DNA of 64,000 nucleotides from Lacrimispora algidixylanolytica (GTDB lineage Bacteria > Bacillota > Clostridia > Lachnospirales > Lachnospiraceae), in contig NZ_MCIA01000001.1 in assembly GCF_003609635.1 (NCBI RefSeq), positions 470,906 to 534,905 on the forward strand, given 5' to 3'. Position numbers and translations under genes: made by a program. This document shows, piece after piece, positions 42,957-51,014 of the stretch (position 1 is the stretch's first letter; every line of letters starts with the position of its first letter). Under the pieces are notes generated by a model. The model did no database searches. It saw nothing but the letters and a program-made list of their open reading frames with translations, and had not been told where the DNA came from.

Positions 42957-42990
42957 AGGGGTGTCCAAAGCACAGTGCCAGGACACCCCT
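42957..42990 (+). repeat. Perfect hairpin between the first two small genes
   Basis: AGGGGTGTCC (42957-42966) and GGACACCCCT (42981-42990) form a 10-bp stem with a 14-nt loop that contains a further GCAC/GTGC pair. No T-run follows. It may lower read-through or stabilise the upstream message so that the first small protein is made in excess. Confidence 0.65.
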
Positions 42991-43010
42991 TACAAAGGAG
43001 GCGATGAATA

Positions 43011-43298
43011 ATGTCAAACTTATGCTTCACGGGCTGTCAGGTGATTTGTTCTGGAATTATTACTGCGGATGTAACTCTACATTGTAATTCTTTTTTGTTT
43101 CTTACCGGAATCGTATATAGTCCAAAAGGAGAGCCTTTGCCAAATGTGGCTGTTGAAATCCGTATTCTTGACACCGCTGATCCTAATAAGACCATCCGTC
43201 TGGGAATAACCTTCACTCTTTTAGACGGCTCCTATGGAATCACTCTTCCCAACATTCCTGGCAGACAATATAAGCTTCTGGCATTTTCAGCCATATGA
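43011..43298 (+). CDS. Small CarboxypepD-regulatory-like beta-sandwich protein (copy 1)
   Basis: 95 aa. The N terminus has two or three Cys (LCFTGCQVICSGII), then a domain with the pattern LTGIVYSPKGEPLPNVAVEI ... RLGITFTLLDGSYGITLPNI. This pattern (strand, 'P...V.V.I', 'LG...T...G.Y.I') is shared by the small proteins at 45282, 45605 and 45919 and matches carboxypeptidase-regulatory/Ig-like beta sandwiches. No signal peptide is present. Ribosome binding site AAAGGAGGCGATGAATA. The next gene's earliest ATG overlaps this stop. Confidence 0.7.
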   Translation: MSNLCFTGCQVICSGIITADVTLHCNSFLFLTGIVYSPKGEPLPNVAVEIRILDTADPNKTIRLGITFTLLDGSYGITLPNIPGRQYKLLAFSAI

Positions 43299-43333
43299 AA
43301 AAAGCCGATAAGGCATCCTTTTGGGAGGATACA

Positions 43334-45064
43334 ATGAAAAAAATAAAAACTTCTGATGGATTCTTTGTTACCCGCATAAAAAAGGAACGGGAATATCATT
43401 TCCTGGCAGATCAGACAAATTATAGGAATGAAATTACAAATCTTCTTGAGACATTGGAGGACCTAAAATTTGATTCCTTGATCTTTTTGTTTGGTGTGGA
43501 TACAGGCTCTTATTTGCCAGAATTAAAAAAGAGGCTGTGCCAAAAGAACCAAGTTTTCATCTTTGAGCCGAACAAAACAATACACCGTCGCTTTACCCTG
43601 GATCTTGAGGACAATATCAAGCTGGTGTATTATCAGGAAGATATCGTAAAACAAATCTTTGAAGAAACTATTAATTTTAAGAACTTTAACAATATTTTTT
43701 TCTATTCTTTTGGAAACTATAGCACGCTTTATAAAAAAGAATATGAGCGGCTCATTGAACATCTGGATTGGACCATTATAAAATCGGCTTCCCAGGTGTC
43801 TTTGGCGAAACGTTTCAAAAAGATATTCGTCAAAAATATGATTGCAAATATGAAGATAATCCCTGAGTCCACCCCTATTCATCGCTATCTATTTTCAAAC
43901 ACAGGGGTTCCCGCCATCGTAGTATCTGGGGGGGCTTCTCTTGATAAGAACATGGAAGATATGAAGCGGTACAAAGATCTGGTAAAGAATTGTTTTGTCA
44001 TCACTGGAAGCAGAACGGTGGACGCCCTGATTAAAAATGGCATCCTCCCTGATATGATCGTTTCAGTGGACCCTGTGAATGCCAATTTTGATATGATGAA
44101 GGATCATCTAGGCCTTAAGGTGCCTCTGGCCTTTTATGAATACAGCAACCGCTACCTTTTAAAAAATTATCAAGGGGAAAAGATATTTATTTCCATGTTA
44201 CTTTCCCGCACCATAAAGGGTATGGAACATTTAAAAGCAGTCTACTGCGGCGGCTCTGTCTCCCATGCCTGTATTGATATCGCAAATATGCTTGGCTGCT
44301 CTCCTATACTTTTAACCGGGCAGGATCTAGCTTATACCCATCAAAAGCATCATGCAGACAGCGCTACCTTTTCTTATGACAGTACTTTGGATTATCGCCC
44401 TCAGACCTTTGTAAAAGATATCTACGGCAATCTGATTGGAACAACCGTGACCCTTGATTACTTTAGAAAGAACCTGGAACTTTATATCAGCCAATATAAA
44501 GACCTAGAAAGAGTCCGTTTTTATAACTGCTCTTATGGAGCCCGGATAGAGGGAGCGCCCCACAAGGAGCTGAGCGAGATTCTTTTTCAAACTGACTTTT
44601 CTAAGAAAAAGATTCCATGCCTTCCAAGCCATGAGCTAACTTTGGATGCAAAGGAGACCATTGATTCTCTTATGGATTTTTTAGAAGACTCCTTAACAAA
44701 AACGGACCAAGGGTTGGAGTTATGTCAACTCATTCGTTTGGAAAACAAGACAAAATCCCTGGTAGAGGTGGAAGAAGATGATATTGACCTTCAACGCATC
44801 CTCTACATCCTGCAACTTGTAAACTCCTTTGAGAACAACTCTTACAGCAGCTATTTGGGCGGCTACTTCAGTGAATTTCTCTATGAAATAAAGGAAAAGA
44901 ACATTTCCATGCAGGCTAAGGATTACGACAAGCTGACTTCTGACCTGCAATACCAGGCCAGCTTTTTTAATGAATACTTTTTAAAGTTGCATCAGATCCT
45001 GTCCGAAGTAAAGGAGACAGCCAGTATCACGGTATCAGAATTCTATGAATCGCATATAGTTTAG
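43334..45064 (+). CDS. Maf-type (DUF115) glycosyltransferase, motility-accessory-factor family
   Basis: 576 aa from the ATG at 43334, chosen because GGGAGGATACA precedes it; an ATG 39 nt upstream lacks such a site. The DUF115 core is recognisable: VVSGGASLDKNMEDM, VITGSRTVDALIKNGILPDM, VSVDPVNANFD, GGSVSHACIDIA and LTGQDLAYTHQKHHA. N- and C-terminal regions are helical. Maf proteins transfer nonulosonic acids (pseudaminic, legionaminic) to Ser/Thr of flagellin. No flagellar gene is nearby. It sits among small beta-sandwich proteins and just upstream of a legionaminic-acid pathway, so those proteins may be its acceptors. Confidence 0.88.
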   Translation: MKKIKTSDGFFVTRIKKEREYHFLADQTNYRNEITNLLETLEDLKFDSLIFLFGVDTGSYLPELKKRLCQKNQVFIFEPNKTIHRRFTLDLEDNIKLVYYQEDIVKQIFEETINFKNFNNIFFYSFGNYSTLYKKEYERLIEHLDWTIIKSASQVSLAKRFKKIFVKNMIANMKIIPESTPIHRYLFSNTGVPAIVVSGGASLDKNMEDMKRYKDLVKNCFVITGSRTVDALIKNGILPDMIVSVDPVNANFDMMKDHLGLKVPLAFYEYSNRYLLKNYQGEKIFISMLLSRTIKGMEHLKAVYCGGSVSHACIDIANMLGCSPILLTGQDLAYTHQKHHADSATFSYDSTLDYRPQTFVKDIYGNLIGTTVTLDYFRKNLELYISQYKDLERVRFYNCSYGARIEGAPHKELSEILFQTDFSKKKIPCLPSHELTLDAKETIDSLMDFLEDSLTKTDQGLELCQLIRLENKTKSLVEVEEDDIDLQRILYILQLVNSFENNSYSSYLGGYFSEFLYEIKEKNISMQAKDYDKLTSDLQYQASFFNEYFLKLHQILSEVKETASITVSEFYESHIV

Positions 45065-45093
45065 TAAATCTGCCAAGAAGAAAGAGGTTTTAT

Positions 45094-45258
45094 ATGGAAA
45101 GTGAGAATAAGAGCGATATCATTGACAGTAGATATAAAGAAATTAAGATTAATAAAATGATTGTAAACGGCAAAGAGCAAGAAGGCAATATCATAGACGG
45201 AGATGACACTAAGAACATTCAGGAACTAAACGTAACCGTCTATACGCAAAACGAATAA
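45094..45258 (+). CDS. Small acidic protein, 54 aa, unknown
   Basis: The ORF reads MESENKSDIIDSRYKEIKIN, then KMIVNGKEQEGNIIDGDDTK, then NIQELNVTVYTQNE. It is hydrophilic, rich in Asn, Asp and Glu, with no signal and no membrane segment. AAAGAGGTTTTATAT precedes the ATG. It lies between the Maf gene and three beta-sandwich genes on the same strand, with gaps of 29 and 23 bp, so it is likely part of the operon. I find no family for it. Confidence 0.6.
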   Translation: MESENKSDIIDSRYKEIKINKMIVNGKEQEGNIIDGDDTKNIQELNVTVYTQNE

Positions 45259-45281
45259 TTGGGTAATGGGGGGCATCTGAT

Positions 45282-45590
45282 ATGGGCGTTTCCAGGAATA
45301 ATTCTTTTATAATCAGTGGTTCTAAGCTTCTGCCATGGAAAGAAAACCACTATAACTTTCAGCTTTCAAGAAAACATCACCAGATTATTAAGGGAACTAT
45401 TTACACCCAAAACCAGACTCCTTGCACTGGCGCAACGGTTTTAGTCACTCAGATTGATGATGAAAAACAAGAACGGATCTTACTTGGCTTTGCAGTGACC
45501 GATGAGGCAGGATGTTATCTTTTCTCCCTTGAAGCAAATCCAAAGATGAAGTATGAACTGACGGTTTTTGCTCCCATAATTTCTAAATAA
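45282..45590 (+). CDS. Small CarboxypepD-regulatory-like beta-sandwich protein (copy 2)
   Basis: 102 aa. A ~30-residue lead containing NNSFIISGSKLLPWKENH precedes the shared domain: IKGTIYTQNQTPCTGATVLV ... ILLGFAVTDEAGCYLFSLEA, ending YELTVFAPI. The pattern matches copies at 43011, 45605 and 45919. It is cytoplasmic by sequence (no signal peptide). Two Cys lie within the domain. It is probably a structural or scaffold protein, and glycosylation by the Maf enzyme is a hypothesis. Confidence 0.7.
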   Translation: MGVSRNNSFIISGSKLLPWKENHYNFQLSRKHHQIIKGTIYTQNQTPCTGATVLVTQIDDEKQERILLGFAVTDEAGCYLFSLEANPKMKYELTVFAPIISK

Positions 45591-45604
45591 AAGGAGGTCT
45601 TCTC

Positions 45605-45934
45605 TTGAGCGGCTATACAGAACTGATTATCCCGCCTGGCAAATTTAATAACTGTAACGTAGCTCAGGTTGTAATTTCCATGGAAGCCTTCTGTGAAGTA
45701 TTGTTAACTGGCACGGTCTTTAATACACGCGGTGAGGCCATTGAAGGGGCTGTGGTAAGAATCACGGCGGTTAATTCTCTTTGGCAGAGAAAGATTTTGG
45801 GTTATGTCGTGACCAATCAGTTTGGCGAATTTGCTGTGACAGTGGAGAAAAATTCTAACATTGATTATCAACTTGACATTTATGAGCCAATCCTAAGAGA
45901 TGAGGAAAGGACCAAGCCATGGCATACGCAGTAA
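45605..45934 (+). CDS. Small CarboxypepD-regulatory-like beta-sandwich protein (copy 3)
   Basis: 109 aa with a TTG start, chosen because AAAGGAGGTCTTCTC precedes it. An N-terminal segment (ELIIPPGKFNNCNVAQVVIS) leads into the shared domain: LTGTVFNTRGEAIEGAVVRI ... KILGYVVTNQFGEFAVTVEK and YQLDIYEPI. It overlaps the next small gene by 16 nt. The domain is closest in pattern to copy 4. No signal peptide is present. Confidence 0.7.
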   Translation: MSGYTELIIPPGKFNNCNVAQVVISMEAFCEVLLTGTVFNTRGEAIEGAVVRITAVNSLWQRKILGYVVTNQFGEFAVTVEKNSNIDYQLDIYEPILRDEERTKPWHTQ

Positions 45935-46170
45935 TTAAAGGTCTGGTACGAGATACCAGCCGGGCACCGGTTCGAGAAGCCGTAGTTATACTGGAACGTC
46001 TGGTTCCGGTCTATAATGAGGATCTTCAGGAAGAAGATTTTTCTGGTGTTTATCTGGGTCATACCCTCACCAACCGATATGGGGAATTCTGCTTTCCGGT
46101 TTCTGACAGAACTAGCACGTATCGAATCAAGGTATTCGACAATGGTCATGGCGAAGGGAGGTTGCAATGA
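45919..46170 (+). CDS. Small CarboxypepD-regulatory-like beta-sandwich protein (copy 4)
   Basis: 83 aa; almost the whole protein is one domain: IKGLVRDTSRAPVREAVVIL ... YLGHTLTNRYGEFCFPVSDR, ending YRIKVFDNG. It overlaps the previous small gene by 16 nt and the legB gene by ATGA. This overlap ties the small-protein set directly to the sugar pathway in one transcript. Confidence 0.7.
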   Translation: MAYAVIKGLVRDTSRAPVREAVVILERLVPVYNEDLQEEDFSGVYLGHTLTNRYGEFCFPVSDRTSTYRIKVFDNGHGEGRLQ

Positions 46171-47147
46171 AAAAAGTGCTTGTCACAGGGGCCGATGGTT
46201 TTATTGGAAGCCATCTAACGGAAGAACTAGTTCTTAAGGGATATCAGGTCAAGGCATTTGCCTGCTATAATTCATTTCATCAATTTGGCTGGCTGGATAC
46301 GTTACCGGCTCACATCAAAGATGAAATAGAAATCATCAGCGGAGACATCAGAGATCCTAGCGGAGTAAGATCTGCTCTTTCCCATGTGGAATCTGTATTT
46401 CACTTAGCTGCCTTAATTGCCATTCCATACAGTTATGAGTCACCGGATTCTTATGTGGATACCAATATAAAAGGCACTTTAAACGTTCTACAGGCAGCCA
46501 GAGACTTGGGAACAAAAAAGGTATTAATCACCTCTACTTCTGAGGTGTATGGAAGTGCGGAGTACGTTCCCATAGACGAGGAGCATCCAAAGAAGGCCCA
46601 GTCTCCTTATGCCGCCACAAAAATTGGTGCGGACCAGCTAGCCCTATCCTTTTACCGCAGCTTCTCCCTGCCAGTCACCATTGTCCGTCCTTTTAATGCC
46701 TACGGACCCAGGCAGTCTGACAGAGCGGTCATACCGACCATTATTAGTCAGCTTCTGGCTGGAAACAAGGAGATCCATCTGGGGAGTCTGACACCTACCA
46801 GGGATTTTAATTATGTAAAGGACATTGCTAATGGCTTTATGGAAATCGAAACATCTAAAAACACCATAGGGGAAGAAATTAATATAGCAAGCGGCATAGA
46901 GATCTCCATTGGCGATCTGGCAAAAGAGCTTATCAAGCAGATCAATCCGGAAGCAAAGATCGTCTGCGAGGATCAGAGGCTCCGCCCAAAGATGAGCGAA
47001 GTCACCAGACTTCTTGGCTCCAATGCAAAACTTACCAGGTTAACCCATTGGAAACAGGAGTATCCCCTTTCACTTGGCCTTAAAAACACCATCGCGTGGA
47101 TTGAAAAGAACCAAAACCACTTTCGGACAGACCGATACAATATCTAA
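46167..47147 (+). CDS. legB: NAD-dependent 4,6-dehydratase of legionaminic acid synthesis (LegB)
   Basis: 326 aa, extended short-chain dehydrogenase. It has the Rossmann motif VTGADGFIGSHL, TSTSEVYGSAEY, the catalytic YAATKIGADQ and the substrate-loop FNAYGPRQSDRAVIPTII that is typical of LegB. The enzyme converts a nucleotide-activated GlcNAc to its 4-keto-6-deoxy form, the first committed step. Its ATG overlaps the stop of the last small beta-sandwich gene, and legC follows after 20 bp. Confidence 0.88.
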   Translation: MKKVLVTGADGFIGSHLTEELVLKGYQVKAFACYNSFHQFGWLDTLPAHIKDEIEIISGDIRDPSGVRSALSHVESVFHLAALIAIPYSYESPDSYVDTNIKGTLNVLQAARDLGTKKVLITSTSEVYGSAEYVPIDEEHPKKAQSPYAATKIGADQLALSFYRSFSLPVTIVRPFNAYGPRQSDRAVIPTIISQLLAGNKEIHLGSLTPTRDFNYVKDIANGFMEIETSKNTIGEEINIASGIEISIGDLAKELIKQINPEAKIVCEDQRLRPKMSEVTRLLGSNAKLTRLTHWKQEYPLSLGLKNTIAWIEKNQNHFRTDRYNI

Positions 47148-47167
47148 GGAAATAGGAAGGGAGTCAA

Positions 47168-48316
47168 ATGATACCTTTATCTGTTCCTGTTTTAAAAGGA
47201 AATGAAAAAAACTATATGGACGATGCCATTTGTAATGGCTGGGTCTCAACCGCAGGAAGCTATGTGACCAGATTTGAAAAAGAAATGGCTGACTACTTAA
47301 AGGTACCGGCCACTGCTGCCCTACAAAGCGGAACTGCCGCCCTCCACCTTTCCATGCTCCTTTCTGGTATTGAACGAAATCAGGAGGTCATTGTTCCTAC
47401 TCTCACTTTTATAGCTGCCATTAATCCCATTGCGTATTTAGGTGCCCATCCAGTTTTCATGGACTGTGACGACACCCTGAATCTGGATTGCGTAAAGCTT
47501 TCAGAGTTTTTAAAATCAGAATGTGAAAAAACGAAAGAAGGACTCTTAAACCGTTCTTCCGGTCGGATCATAAAAGCAGTCTTAGTGGTACACGTCTTTG
47601 GAAATATGGCTGATATGGAAACCCTTCTACGCCTATGCAGCCAGTATGATTTAAAACTCATTGAAGATGCCACGGAGGCACTTGGCACCAGATATACCAA
47701 AGGTAGCTTAAAAGGGAAATTTGCAGGTACCATAGGAGATTTTGGAGCGTATTCCTTTAATGGCAATAAGATCATCACCACTGGCGGTGGCGGAATGATA
47801 ACCGCAAGGCGGGATGAGGATCTTATAAAAGCTGTCTATCTCTCTGCTCAGGCAAAGGATGATCCCTTTTCTTATGTTCACAATGAAATCGGCTATAACT
47901 ACCGGATGACGAATATTCAGGCGGCTCTTGGCGTTGGTCAGTTGGAATGTCTGGAGGATTACATTGATCGAAAGACTTATAACTACAATTACTATAAGAG
48001 TATATTGAAAGACTGGACTGACGTTTCCCTCCTTCCATTTTGTGAGAGGGCGAGAAATAACCACTGGTTTTATTCCTTGTTGTTAAATAGTAAGAGTTTA
48101 GACAGAGATACTCTTATGTCCCATTTAAGGGAATCAGGAATTGAAGTAAGGCCCGTCTGGAAGCTGAATCATACTCAGGTTATGTATCAAAACTGTCAGA
48201 CCTACAGAATAGAGAAAGCTCCTTTTTACCAGAGTCATATTATAAATCTTCCATGCAGCGTAAATCTTTGTGAAGCTGACATGGATTTTGTTGCGAATGC
48301 CCTGAAACCGGTATGA
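47168..48316 (+). CDS. legC: PLP-dependent aminotransferase (LegC)
   Basis: 382 aa, DegT/DnrJ/EryC1 family. Visible are LQSGTAALHLSMLLSGI, the cofactor Asp in LIEDATEALGTRY and the Schiff-base Lys in GAYSFNGNKIITTGGGG. It adds the 4-amino group to the 4-keto sugar made by LegB, as in the LegC group. The C terminus VWKLNHTQVMYQ matches the aminosugar-nucleotide aminotransferases. Confidence 0.9.
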   Translation: MIPLSVPVLKGNEKNYMDDAICNGWVSTAGSYVTRFEKEMADYLKVPATAALQSGTAALHLSMLLSGIERNQEVIVPTLTFIAAINPIAYLGAHPVFMDCDDTLNLDCVKLSEFLKSECEKTKEGLLNRSSGRIIKAVLVVHVFGNMADMETLLRLCSQYDLKLIEDATEALGTRYTKGSLKGKFAGTIGDFGAYSFNGNKIITTGGGGMITARRDEDLIKAVYLSAQAKDDPFSYVHNEIGYNYRMTNIQAALGVGQLECLEDYIDRKTYNYNYYKSILKDWTDVSLLPFCERARNNHWFYSLLLNSKSLDRDTLMSHLRESGIEVRPVWKLNHTQVMYQNCQTYRIEKAPFYQSHIINLPCSVNLCEADMDFVANALKPV

Positions 48317-48338
48317 CGTCGGAAGGAGGATGGCTTAC

Positions 48339-49385
48339 ATGGATGTGCAGAAATTCTTTATTTCACCAGACGTTTCCATCAGGGAAGCCATAAGACAGTT
48401 GGATGAGACGGCGAAGAAACTTCTACTGGTGGTTGAGGGTGACAAACTTGCAGGTGTGATTACCGACGGTGATATCCGCAGATGGATCTTAAAAAACCAG
48501 GATTTATCCGTGGCCATAAACTGTATTATGAACTCCTCTCCCATTTCCATCACAAAAGCGGAAGTTGGTCAGGCATTAACCATCATGAAGGAGAAGGGAA
48601 TCGAAGGTCTTCCTCTTGTGGATGAAAACAAGCAGGTGTTGGATATTCTTTTCTGGAATGAGTTAGATTCTGGTGATGGGGAGAAGTCACCGAAGAAGGA
48701 AATTCCTGTGGTGATTATGGCCGGGGGAAAAGGTTCCAGGCTCTATCCATATACGAAAATCATACCAAAACCTCTCATCCCCATTGGCGATACCCCCATA
48801 GTGGAACGGATCATGAATCAGATGATCTCCTATGGTTTTACGGATTTTTATCTAACGGTAAATTATCGAAAGGAACTGATCAAAGCATATTTCAATGATG
48901 ATAATCGGTATCATCTAAACTTTGTGGAAGAAAAGGAACCACTTGGTACGGCAGGGGCTTTGACTCTTTTAAAGGATAAAATAACTGGCAGTTTCTTTGT
49001 GAGCAACTGCGATATTTTAGTTGATGTTAATTATGAAAAGTTGCTTTACCACCATATAAAGAATCAGAATCAGATTACTGTTATCACCGCTATGAAGAAT
49101 TATGAAATTCCTTATGGAGTGGTTACACTCGATGATAGAGGGCGCATTCAAACTTTGAGTGAGAAGCCTAATTATGAATTACTGGTAAGTACCGGTTTAT
49201 ACGTTTTGGAACGAAATGTGTTAGACCATATTCCGGAGGGTATCCCGTTTAATATGCCGGATTTGATACGCCTTTGTCTTAAGAATGGGAATCAGGTAGG
49301 AGCCTACCCGGTCATGGACAGCACTTGGCTTGATATGGGTGAATTTAGTGAGATGAAAAAGATGGCGGAGAGAATGAGGGTATGA
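48339..49385 (+). CDS. ptmE: CBS-domain sugar-1-phosphate nucleotidyltransferase (PtmE-like)
   Basis: 348 aa from the ATG at 48339, 9 nt after GGAGG; an ATG 9 nt upstream is too close to that site. Two CBS repeats form residues ~1-110 (SIREAIRQLDETAKKLLLVV, then AGVITDGDIRRW). They are followed by a nucleotidyltransferase domain with MAGGKGSRLYPYTKIIPKPL and the metal site SNCDILVDVN. PtmE of Campylobacter makes GDP-glucosamine for the GDP-based legionaminic route. This gene's presence suggests the same route here. CBS domains suggest nucleotide-responsive control. Confidence 0.85.
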   Translation: MDVQKFFISPDVSIREAIRQLDETAKKLLLVVEGDKLAGVITDGDIRRWILKNQDLSVAINCIMNSSPISITKAEVGQALTIMKEKGIEGLPLVDENKQVLDILFWNELDSGDGEKSPKKEIPVVIMAGGKGSRLYPYTKIIPKPLIPIGDTPIVERIMNQMISYGFTDFYLTVNYRKELIKAYFNDDNRYHLNFVEEKEPLGTAGALTLLKDKITGSFFVSNCDILVDVNYEKLLYHHIKNQNQITVITAMKNYEIPYGVVTLDDRGRIQTLSEKPNYELLVSTGLYVLERNVLDHIPEGIPFNMPDLIRLCLKNGNQVGAYPVMDSTWLDMGEFSEMKKMAERMRV

Positions 49386-50062
49386 AGAAGCTGGTTGTGA
49401 TCGGAGGTGGGGGGCATGGGGAAAGCGTCATTGATTCCATCCGTTCAGCAAAGGAATTTGATATCATTGGAATCCTGGATGCGGGAAAAAGTGTTGGTAC
49501 CATCGTCTCAGGAATTCGGGTTCTTGGAGGAGATGTGCTTTTGCCAGAGCTTTTTAAACAAGGCATTCACTACGGTGTCATTGCCGTAGGAAGTATGGGA
49601 AACCCACAGCCAAGGATTCAAATTTATGAAACACTAAAAGGCGTCGGGTTCGTGATTCCTAACATAATTGATAAAAGCGCAGTTTTATCCCACGATGTGC
49701 AGATGGGTGAAGGTAACTTTATTGGAAAAGGTGTTATTTTAGGTGCCGGTGTAATTCTTGGAACTGGATGCATCCTTAACACCGGTTCTATTATAGAGCA
49801 TGGCACAATCATTGGGGATTTCACTCACGTTGCCCCGGGCAGCGTCCTTTGTGGGAACGTCCGGGTGGGGGAACATGTCCACATCGGACCAGGAAGCACA
49901 GTCATTCAAAATGTCACCATCAAAAGTAACTCCTTAATTGGAGCAGGCAGTCTGGTATTAAGGGATATTTCTTCAAACAAGCTGGCTTATGGAAGCCCGG
50001 CAAGGGAGGTTGGAATTTATGAGCAAAGTCATGATTATAGCCGAAGCAGGGGTAAATCATAA
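49382..50062 (+). CDS. legH: NeuD-family sugar N-acetyltransferase (LegH)
   Basis: 226 aa. An N-terminal Rossmann-like part (KLVVIGGGGHGESVIDSIRS) precedes a left-handed beta-helix of hexapeptide repeats (about residues 95-210; IGKGVILGAGVILGTG, VGEHVHIGPGSTVIQN). It acetylates the 4-amino group of the sugar from acetyl-CoA. Its start overlaps ptmE by ATGA, and its last 44 nt overlap the start of the synthase gene, an unusually long overlap. Confidence 0.88.
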   Translation: MKKLVVIGGGGHGESVIDSIRSAKEFDIIGILDAGKSVGTIVSGIRVLGGDVLLPELFKQGIHYGVIAVGSMGNPQPRIQIYETLKGVGFVIPNIIDKSAVLSHDVQMGEGNFIGKGVILGAGVILGTGCILNTGSIIEHGTIIGDFTHVAPGSVLCGNVRVGEHVHIGPGSTVIQNVTIKSNSLIGAGSLVLRDISSNKLAYGSPAREVGIYEQSHDYSRSRGKS

Positions 50063-51014
50063 CGGAGATTTGAATACAGCCAAAAGGCTGATTCATGCGG
50101 CAAAAGAGGCCGGAGCCGATGCGGTAAAATTTCAGACTTATCGTGCTGAACTACTGGCTGCCCCCAGCGCTAAGAAGGCAGACTACCAATATGAGAATAC
50201 CGGAAAGAATCGTTCTCAATATGAGATGTTAAAAGAGCTGGAATTATCTTATGACAACTTCAAGGAGCTTTTTACGTATTGCAATGACCAAAACATTAAG
50301 TTTTTATCTTCCCCCTTTGATGAAATAAGCATGGAATATTTAGACCATCTCGGCGTGGAGATCATAAAGATTCCCTCTGGTGAGATCACAAACTATAGAT
50401 ATCTTAAAACAGCCGCCTCCATAAAAAAGCCAATCATTCTCTCTACCGGTATGTCCACCATCGAAGAAATCCAGGAAGCACTTGACCTCCTTGACGAAGG
50501 AGGACAGGAAATCACACTTCTCCACTGTTCCAGCGCCTACCCTACTCCCATGGAAGACGTCAATTTAAATGCTATGTTCCACTTAAAAAAAGCCTTTCAT
50601 AGAAAAGTAGGCTACTCTGACCATACCATGGGTGTTGAAGTTGCTGTGGCCGCAACTGCCCTGGGCGCATGTGTCATTGAAAAACACATCACCCTTGATA
50701 AGACCATGACTGGCCCTGACCACAAGTTGAGTCTGGAACCAAAGGAATTTAAGCTTATGACAGACAGCATTCGAAACATTGAAACAGCCATGGGAGACGG
50801 AAAAAAGGCACCGTCCCCTCAAGAATTAAAAAACCGGGACTATGTAAGAAAGTTTTTGGTAGCCGCTAAGGATATTAAAAAAGGGGATTTATTTACCATG
50901 GATAACTTATGTGCCAAACGCTGTTCTCCTGGAATCTCTCCTATGAGTCTTGCAGTCATTGTTGGAACACCATCTGACAGGGATTATAAGACCGATGAGA
51001 GGATTGAAATATGA
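50019..51014 (+). CDS. legI: N-acetylneuraminate-synthase-family legionaminic acid synthase (LegI)
   Basis: 331 aa from the ATG at 50019, which follows AAGGGAGGTTGGAATTT. The NeuB TIM barrel is clear (IIAEAGVNHNGDLNTAKRL, DAVKFQTYRAE, KIPSGEITNY, LLHCSSAYPTP, GYSDHTMG). A C-terminal SAF (antifreeze-like) domain covers about residues 275-331. It condenses the 6-deoxy-mannosamine derivative with phosphoenolpyruvate to legionaminic acid. It overlaps legH by 44 nt and legG by ATGA. Confidence 0.93.
   Translation: MSKVMIIAEAGVNHNGDLNTAKRLIHAAKEAGADAVKFQTYRAELLAAPSAKKADYQYENTGKNRSQYEMLKELELSYDNFKELFTYCNDQNIKFLSSPFDEISMEYLDHLGVEIIKIPSGEITNYRYLKTAASIKKPIILSTGMSTIEEIQEALDLLDEGGQEITLLHCSSAYPTPMEDVNLNAMFHLKKAFHRKVGYSDHTMGVEVAVAATALGACVIEKHITLDKTMTGPDHKLSLEPKEFKLMTDSIRNIETAMGDGKKAPSPQELKNRDYVRKFLVAAKDIKKGDLFTMDNLCAKRCSPGISPMSLAVIVGTPSDRDYKTDERIEI

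Noticed and set aside
42666-46170. Phage tail or bacteriocin module explanation for the small beta-sandwich genes
   Set aside because: No tail sheath, tube, baseplate, lysin or immunity-like gene is nearby, and the small genes are translationally coupled to sugar-pathway genes.
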